From a bacterium (GTDB lineage: Bacteria; 4484-113; JAFGCY01), in the NCBI GenBank assembly GCA_020849855.1, contig JADZFO010000051.1, positions 1 through 64,000 on the forward strand: a stretch of DNA of 64,000 nt, in the 5' to 3' direction. Below, one piece after another: positions 59,273 through 64,000 of the stretch. The notes below the pieces were generated by a model. The model saw only the letters and a program-made list of their open reading frames with translations, had not been told where the DNA came from and did no database searches. The first letter of the stretch is position 1. Each line of letters opens with the position of its first letter. The position numbers and the translations under genes were made by a program.

Positions 59273-59776
59273 ATGGACGACAACCGCCGCGGCAATCTGG
59301 CCGCGATCATCACTCTGCTTCTTTTCCTGCTCGGCTCGGCAGCCTTCTTCGGCCCTGGCCTTTACCGCTCATGGCTCTTCCAGCGCAGCTGTGACGCCAT
59401 GCTGACGGATGCACTGGCCGGCCGCCTGCAGCAGGTCTCGGGCTATGTACAGCCCCAGCAGAAGCTGCTGGTGGACACGCTGTTCCAGACTGCGGTCCCG
59501 CAGAACTACACGGACTATCTGCACTCGCTCAAGCTCTCCAGCTTTGAGAAGGACAAGACTGAGCCGGGCGTGATCTGGGCCATGGTCACGGCCAAACTCA
59601 GCTCCAGCGAGGGTGGCTCTGAAACCGCAGGAATGGCGCAGGGCAAACTGCGCTGGGTCTGGAACGGACGCAAGTGGGAGTGGGACTTCGAGGGCTCCTA
59701 CGGCTCCGAGTTCCCCGTTTCGGGGCAGGCCAACTGGGTGCGGCTGGGGGATTTTATTACAATTGAAGACCACTAG
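59273..59776 (+). CDS. Small membrane-anchored protein of unknown function
   Basis: A 167-residue protein with one N-terminal membrane helix (residues about 9-31, LAAIITLLLFLLGSAAFFGPGLY) and a mixed alpha/beta extracytoplasmic part. It ends in a strand pattern (KLRWVWNGRKWEWDFEGSYG) reminiscent of NTF2-like or DUF4878-type domains, which I cannot confirm. ATG at 59273 is chosen because GGAGG stands 8 nt before it. ribD begins 2 bp after its stop codon, so the two are co-transcribed. Confidence 0.65.
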   Translation: MDDNRRGNLAAIITLLLFLLGSAAFFGPGLYRSWLFQRSCDAMLTDALAGRLQQVSGYVQPQQKLLVDTLFQTAVPQNYTDYLHSLKLSSFEKDKTEPGVIWAMVTAKLSSSEGGSETAGMAQGKLRWVWNGRKWEWDFEGSYGSEFPVSGQANWVRLGDFITIEDH

Positions 59777-59778
59777 TC

Positions 59779-60981
59779 ATGAAAATCCGACCCAACACCT
59801 GGCCGCCCGGCAGCGACGAGTATTTTGTCCATGAGGCCCTGCTGCTGGCAGAGGCCGCCATGGGCAGCACCTCGCCCAACCCGCCGGTCGGCAGCGTCAT
59901 CGTCCGCGAGGGCCAGATCATCGGCCGCGGCGCCCACCGGCGCCTTGGCGACCTGCACGCCGAGTCTGCTGCATTGCTGGATGCCGGCGACTGCCGGGGT
60001 GCCAGCTGCTTTGTCAGCCTGGAACCCTGCAGCCATATCGGCCGCCAGCCTTCCTGCTGCCATTTGCTGCACGAGGCCGGCATTCAGCGCGTCGTCTGGG
60101 GCTGCGGCGATGCGGACCCGCGCTCAGCCGGGCGCGCCGAGAATGTGCTGGCCGGCCTTGGCATAAAGACCCGTGCCGGTGTGCTGGAAGAGGACTGCCG
60201 AGCCTTCCTCAGGCATTACCTATGCGCTGAGGAGCAGCAGCAGTGCTTCAGCCACCTCAAGCTGGCCCTCAGCCTGGACGCCAAGCTGGCCTGCGCCAAT
60301 GGGGCCAGCCAGTGGCTCTCCGGGCCGCAGAGCCTGGGCCTGGCGCACTACCTGCGCTGGAAATACGACGGTGTGCTGGTCGGCTGGCGTACGGTGCTGG
60401 CCGACAACCCGCGACTGACTGTGCGTCCGCCGGTGCTGGAGCCCTACTACCCCGGCGCAGAAGCGCGCAGCTTCCGCCAGCCGGTGCGGGTAGTGCTGGA
60501 TCCGCGTTTCGAGCTGCTGCCACGCCTGATGCAGCCCGGCAGCGACCTGGCTATAACCCAGCTTGAGGGCCAGCGCCAGGACCTGCCGGGTCTGGTCATT
60601 GCCGGCGCTGAGAGCCGCATGCCGGCTGCGCAGGAGCAGCCAGGAACGGTACTGCTGGGCCTGCCTGAGCATCCCGGCGGCGGCCTCGACCTGGGGCAGC
60701 TGCGCAGCGGGCTTTACCGACTCGGCCTGCGCAGCCTGCTGGTTGAGGGCGGCGCCGGCCTGGCCCAGAGCTTCCTGCGCCAGCAGGAAGTGAGTCACAT
60801 GACACTTGTCTACACGCCGCTTCTGATAGGGTCTGACGGGCTGGGCTTCAGCCCGGAACAGGGCTGCCTTACAATCAGTGAGTGTCCGTCCCTGTTTGCT
60901 TTGGAGATCGAAGTATTGGGACGCGACTGCGCCATCAGCGGCCGGCCGGTATGGCCGGCGCCAGCGATGCAGCAGGTATAA
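59779..60981 (+). CDS. ribD: Bifunctional riboflavin deaminase/reductase RibD
   Basis: A 400-residue enzyme for two steps of riboflavin synthesis: deamination of the pyrimidine and NADPH-dependent reduction of the ribosyl side chain. The zinc site of the deaminase domain is H60-A-E62 (DLHAESAAL) plus C84 and C93 (EPCSHIGRQPSC). The reductase domain follows (LKLALSLDAKLA, DGVLVGWRTVLADNPRLTVR, LLVEGGAGLAQSFL). Length is at the upper end of normal. No other rib genes lie nearby and I see no FMN riboswitch upstream. It follows the small membrane protein gene by 2 bp. Confidence 0.95.
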   Translation: MKIRPNTWPPGSDEYFVHEALLLAEAAMGSTSPNPPVGSVIVREGQIIGRGAHRRLGDLHAESAALLDAGDCRGASCFVSLEPCSHIGRQPSCCHLLHEAGIQRVVWGCGDADPRSAGRAENVLAGLGIKTRAGVLEEDCRAFLRHYLCAEEQQQCFSHLKLALSLDAKLACANGASQWLSGPQSLGLAHYLRWKYDGVLVGWRTVLADNPRLTVRPPVLEPYYPGAEARSFRQPVRVVLDPRFELLPRLMQPGSDLAITQLEGQRQDLPGLVIAGAESRMPAAQEQPGTVLLGLPEHPGGGLDLGQLRSGLYRLGLRSLLVEGGAGLAQSFLRQQEVSHMTLVYTPLLIGSDGLGFSPEQGCLTISECPSLFALEIEVLGRDCAISGRPVWPAPAMQQV

Positions 60982-61011
60982 CAATCGTCGAATCAGGAGC
61001 GGGAGGAGTCA

Positions 61012-61875
61012 GTGACCAGTCCAAAGCCTGATCCGGGCGCAGCCCGTAAAGCGCGAGACAACAGCCTTGGCCAGTACCTGCGCCTGCTGCGGGTCAAGAG
61101 CAAACTGACAATGGTGCAGGCGGCAGAGCTGTCCGGGGTGACCCAGGGCTATATCAGCCAAATCGAGAACGGGCTGTACCAGCCCTCGGGCAAAGTCCTG
61201 GCCAAGCTGGCCCGGGCCTACAAGGTCCAGGAAGTGCAGCTGCTGCGCCGCGCCGGTATTGTGGACCAGGGCATCCTTGACCGCCTGGGCCTTGGCGACC
61301 CGGCCGAGACGGGCGGCACAGAGATAGAGCTGCACAGCGAAGACAGTCCGGAGCATCTGGGCCAGCTCCTGCGCCGCAACCTGGCACTGCTGGAGCTGAT
61401 AGCAGAGCAGCAGCGCAGCCGCGACCGCGCCAGCGGCCTGCCGCGCTCGGAAGTTAATGAGGCGCCGCAGGATGCCGGCGAGCTCAGCGAGTACTCCCTG
61501 CCGCTTTATGACAACGAATGGCGCCCGGTGCTCAACGCCGCCGGCGAGCCCGCTGGCCTGCGCATACCGGCCAGCCAGTGCAACTATGACCCCGAGGCCT
61601 TCATCCTCTGTGTTGACGATGCGGCGATGGAGCCGCAGATCTGCCGCGGGGACTGGGTGATCATCTCGCCCGCGACCGACCCGGAGCCCGGGCAGATTGC
61701 GGCTGTGAATGACAGCAACCGCATACACCTGCGCCACTATATGCCGGTGGGCGAGTCAGTCGCCCTGGTGCCGGTCAACCCGCTCTATGCCAGTGGCAGC
61801 CTGCTGGAGGGCGATGGATCTGACAGCGTTGATGTCCTGGGCCGCGTGCTGCGTCTGGTGAACCGGGACCTGTGA
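61012..61875 (+). CDS. XRE-family regulator with S24-like domain lacking the catalytic serine
   Basis: A 287-residue DNA-binding protein. An HTH_3 domain covers residues about 19-78 (LGQYLRLLRVKSKLTMVQAAELSGVTQGYISQIENGLYQPS). The C-terminal half (about 190-285) is built like the LexA/CI S24 peptidase fold: ILCVDDAAMEPQICRGDWVIISP, then VALVPVNPLY and DVLGRVLRLV. In active members the first motif is G-D-S-M-x-P; here the serine position is alanine (D-A-A-M), and no lysine is seen in the expected second strand. It should therefore be unable to cleave itself and may use the fold for dimerisation or ligand binding. GGAGG lies 5 nt before the GTG. Its stop overlaps the next start (TGATG). Confidence 0.85.
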   Translation: MTSPKPDPGAARKARDNSLGQYLRLLRVKSKLTMVQAAELSGVTQGYISQIENGLYQPSGKVLAKLARAYKVQEVQLLRRAGIVDQGILDRLGLGDPAETGGTEIELHSEDSPEHLGQLLRRNLALLELIAEQQRSRDRASGLPRSEVNEAPQDAGELSEYSLPLYDNEWRPVLNAAGEPAGLRIPASQCNYDPEAFILCVDDAAMEPQICRGDWVIISPATDPEPGQIAAVNDSNRIHLRHYMPVGESVALVPVNPLYASGSLLEGDGSDSVDVLGRVLRLVNRDL

Positions 61876-62414
61876 TGCACAGAGCAGAGCCGGAGTCTCC
61901 CGCGCAGCAGTTGCACCCTGAGCAGAGCCAGAGCAATGCGCCTAATGCGCCACTGGAGATCCACATCAGCGGACCGCGTTACCTGGAGCTGCTGGACGAA
62001 CTGGCGCGTGCCGCAGCGGATCTGCCGCTGAAGCCCGATGCCGTCATCGGGATCAAACGCAGCGGTCTCTTTCCAGCGGTCTATCTGAGCCAGGTCATGC
62101 ACCTGCCGATGTTCAGCGACTATGAGGCCCAGCGCTTCCCCTGGCCCAGGCTAAGCCGCCCGCTGATCGTCGACACTGTAGCCTGGAGCGGCGCTTCGAT
62201 CCGCCGGGCCCTGCGCCAGCTCAGCGCCGCCGGCGTGCCGCAGGCGCAGGTGCTGGTGATGTACACGCGCTGTGAGCCCGCGCCAGGCCTGGAGGAATGT
62301 GCCCCGATGGTTGATCGGATAAGATACCTTTACCAGGCGCACTGCATTCCGCATTTCTGGTACATGCGAAAGCGCAGGCGCCACGGGCAGGAGAAGCAGG
62401 AGGGCACACCATGA
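61875..62414 (+). CDS. Phosphoribosyltransferase-like protein
   Basis: A 179-residue cytoplasmic protein with a type I PRTase-like fold: DAVIGIKRSGLFPAVYLSQVM resembles the first loop, and RPLIVDTVAWSGASIRRAL stands where the PRPP-binding motif (V-D-D-x-x-T-T-G-x-T) is expected. The second acidic residue is replaced by T, and TSG/TTG by WSG, so catalysis is doubtful. It might be a regulatory or cut-down relative. Start by ATG inside the stop of the XRE gene, a translationally coupled pair, and it overlaps the tpiA start by 4 nt (ATGA). Confidence 0.65.
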   Translation: MHRAEPESPAQQLHPEQSQSNAPNAPLEIHISGPRYLELLDELARAAADLPLKPDAVIGIKRSGLFPAVYLSQVMHLPMFSDYEAQRFPWPRLSRPLIVDTVAWSGASIRRALRQLSAAGVPQAQVLVMYTRCEPAPGLEECAPMVDRIRYLYQAHCIPHFWYMRKRRRHGQEKQEGTP

Positions 62415-63223
62415 ACAGCAACCGCACACCGCTGCTGGCCGCAAACTGGAAGATGAACCACCACTGGGAGAACTGCGAGCAGTACTGCGCGGCTCTGCGC
62501 GAGAATCTGCCGGAGTACTTCGGCGCCAGCGCGGACAATCCTGCTGTCGTAGCCCCGGGGGTCGAACTGGCCATCTTTCCACCCCTGCCCTATCTCTCGC
62601 TGATCTACCGCCTGCTTGAAGACAGCACGATCTTCCTGGGCTCACAGGATGTCAGCCGCTATGAAGAAGGCGCCTTCACCGGCGAAGTCTCGTCGCTGAT
62701 GCTCTCCGATGTGGGCTGCGACTACTGCCTGCTGGGCCACAGCGAGCGCCGCGACATGCTGGGCGAGACCGACGCCGACGTCGCGCTGAAGCTGAAGCGC
62801 CTGCAGCAGGCCGAGGTGATGCCCGTGATCTGCGTCGGCGAGAGCCGCGCCCAGCGCGAGGCCGGCCGCGCAGTGGAGCACACCCTGGCCCAGCTCAGCG
62901 AGCTGAAGGACGAACTGGGCAGCTTTGACCTGGGCGGCTTTGTCATCGCCTATGAGCCCATCTGGGCAATCGGCACGGGCCATAACGCCTCGCCGCAGGA
63001 TGCACAGGAGATGGCCGCCGCTATCCGTACCTGGCTGCGCGACTCGCTCAATGATGAGCTGGCGGATTCCACCCTGCTGCTCTACGGCGGCTCGGTTAGC
63101 CCCGATAACATCCGCCCTTATCTGGAATGCCCGGATATCGACGGGGCGCTGATTGGCGGGTCCTCGCTCGACGCGGACAAGTATGCCCAGATGGCCAGAA
63201 TCGCCCTGGAGCTGGCCGGCTGA
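62411..63223 (+). CDS. tpiA: Triosephosphate isomerase
   Basis: A 270-residue glycolytic TIM-barrel enzyme interconverting dihydroxyacetone phosphate and glyceraldehyde 3-phosphate. Catalytic residues: K14 (ANWKMN), H110 (LLGHSERR) and E182 (AYEPIWAIGTG). The phosphate-binding LLYGGSVSPDNI and ALIGGSSLD motifs are present. Slightly longer than the usual 250 residues because of an insert near residue 40 (FGASADNPAVVAP). The gene is coupled to the PRTase-like gene and converges with the nuclease gene, the stop codons being 1 bp apart. Confidence 0.97.
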   Translation: MNSNRTPLLAANWKMNHHWENCEQYCAALRENLPEYFGASADNPAVVAPGVELAIFPPLPYLSLIYRLLEDSTIFLGSQDVSRYEEGAFTGEVSSLMLSDVGCDYCLLGHSERRDMLGETDADVALKLKRLQQAEVMPVICVGESRAQREAGRAVEHTLAQLSELKDELGSFDLGGFVIAYEPIWAIGTGHNASPQDAQEMAAAIRTWLRDSLNDELADSTLLLYGGSVSPDNIRPYLECPDIDGALIGGSSLDADKYAQMARIALELAG

Positions 63224-63224
63224 G

Positions 63225-63812
63225 TCAGTGCATGACCAGCTGCTCGCCCTGCAGCCGGGCATAGGCCGCGGCATCCTGCAGACGCGAGTAGTACTTCATC
63301 CGGGCATCAGCGTGCTTGAACAGGGGAATGCCGGCGTACTTCACCAGATTCTCGTTGAGCAGCTGCGGCGCACTGGTACCAGGGATGTCCAGCCAGACCC
63401 AGGCCAGCACGCGGCCATGCTTGTCCACTGGGCCACTGGGCTCCGGCTCGATCCTGATGAAACTCGCGGCCTCAAGCTGGCTGAGGTTATAGCTGCGCTG
63501 CGGCGCGCCCTGCGGGCTGTCCATCTCGGCGGCGTTGATCCCCACCAGCCTGATTTCGACCCGCTGGCCGGTGCTGTCGCGAACATGGAAAGAGTCTCCG
63601 TCAACCACATGGTCCAGCGTCGCCGGCCAGCTCCCCTGCAGGTGCCAGTCCTGAGTGGCCGCCGGTGCCTCGCGTCCCTGTTGTGTTGAAGGCTGGCGCA
63701 GGCTGTCCGGTGCAACGCGGGACAGCAGGTACAGGCCCAGCAGCAGCAGCCCGAAGATCAGCAGTCCGCCACGACGGCCGGGCCTGGGTCGCAGGCGGAA
63801 TCTCCGCTTCAC
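63225..63812 (-). CDS. Membrane-anchored thermonuclease-like (SNase) protein
   Basis: A 195-residue protein with a basic N terminus and a membrane helix (residues about 15-33, GGLLIFGLLLLGLYLLSRV). A staphylococcal nuclease fold follows: HVVDGDSFHV, VEIRLVGINAAEMD (catalytic Arg and Glu) and DKHGRVLAWVWLD (second Arg), NENLVKYAGI. These enzymes cut DNA and RNA with calcium. The domain probably faces the periplasm. The GTG start overlaps the stop of the upstream ABC ATPase gene (GTGA, 4 nt), so it is translated as its downstream partner. Confidence 0.85.
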   Translation of the reverse strand: MKRRFRLRPRPGRRGGLLIFGLLLLGLYLLSRVAPDSLRQPSTQQGREAPAATQDWHLQGSWPATLDHVVDGDSFHVRDSTGQRVEIRLVGINAAEMDSPQGAPQRSYNLSQLEAASFIRIEPEPSGPVDKHGRVLAWVWLDIPGTSAPQLLNENLVKYAGIPLFKHADARMKYYSRLQDAAAYARLQGEQLVMH

Positions 63813-64000
63813 CGCTGCTCACCAGCAACTGCTGCGGCCGATGAAGCAGGCCTGCTATCTGCTGCCGCCCCGGGGAACCAGCATGACGCCTGGCCCGCAG
63901 CGCTGGCCTGCATGGCGGGATAACTGCTGCGGCAGACATCAGCGGCGCGCGGGCAGCGCGGGGCAAAGCGGCAGCCCGGGGGGAACTGCCCCGGCCGCGG
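63809..64000 (-). CDS. Oligopeptide/dipeptide ABC transporter ATPase, C-terminal part (runs off the right edge)
   Basis: Reading the minus strand from 64000 without a break gives 63 residues ending at TGA (63811-63809). It begins PRPGQFPPGCRFAPRCPRAAD and continues VCRSSYPAM ... ASCWFPG. This is the C-terminal oligo_HPY cysteine-containing segment of Opp/Dpp ABC ATPases (GCxFxPRCPxAxxxC ... C). The ATPase core lies outside the window. The stop codon overlaps the nuclease start by 4 nt. Confidence 0.85.
   Translation of the reverse strand, partial: PRPGQFPPGCRFAPRCPRAADVCRSSYPAMQASAAGQASCWFPGAAADSRPASSAAAVAGEQR

Overview
The window is a G+C-rich (about two thirds by eye) chromosomal stretch of a diderm bacterium. 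The envelope genes include an LptC-like protein, an MlaE/MlaF/MCE phospholipid transport set, a TolC-CusB-CusA efflux system and several lipoproteins. No rRNA, insertion sequence, prophage or CRISPR array was seen. The MCE protein carries a long helical region and a C-terminal barrel-like domain, a form described for diderm lineages of the Terrabacteria. A yqeK - LCP - (lipoprotein) - rsfS cluster and a bL25 - nuclease-like - HerA operon point the same way. My best guess is an uncultivated diderm Terrabacteria lineage such as an Armatimonadota-like phylum, at low confidence.

Layout. 0.2-6.8 kb: GNAT acetyltransferase, LptC-like protein, CorA, two DUF3592-like membrane proteins (the second of foreign composition), mnmA with an in-frame palindromic insertion, and an ArsR-SRPBCC-VOC cassette. 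6.9-11.2 kb: a DUF6958-DUF4287-DUF5655 type fusion, three paralogous PAS proteins with C-terminal CxxC pairs, and an alpha/beta hydrolase. 11.3-18.4 kb: HerA-like ATPase, its partner, bL25, a dockerin-type lipoprotein and an M28 peptidase. 18.4-24.3 kb: mlaD/mlaF/mlaE and leuS, all on the minus strand. 24.6-37.2 kb: a multi-PAS hybrid kinase, a copper efflux operon (TolC, two NosL-like proteins, CusB, CusA) and RodA. 37.2-51.7 kb: two 1.2-kilo-residue lipoproteins with dockerin and glycine-rich PGRS-like regions, then two large hybrid sensor kinases, one with a periplasmic c-type heme motif. 51.9-64 kb: yqeK, LCP, another dockerin lipoprotein, rsfS, tRNA-Ala, a secreted glycine-rich protein, ribD, an XRE/S24-like regulator, a phosphoribosyltransferase-like protein, tpiA, a nuclease and the 3' end of an oligopeptide ABC ATPase gene.

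Gene expression. At least ten genes have a TATAAT-like hexamer ending only 6-9 nt before an ATG or GTG start and no Shine-Dalgarno sequence, which predicts leaderless or nearly leaderless mRNAs. Operon-internal genes, and many others, have clear GGAGG sites. GTG and TTG starts are frequent.

The most unusual content is: the family of secreted lipoproteins that join a cohesin-like segment and a dockerin pair in one chain (four members here, two with cysteine-studded glycine repeats); the trio of PAS-CxxC/CxxC proteins; the palindromic composite inserted in frame into mnmA; and two loci of paired inverted heptanucleotide repeats.
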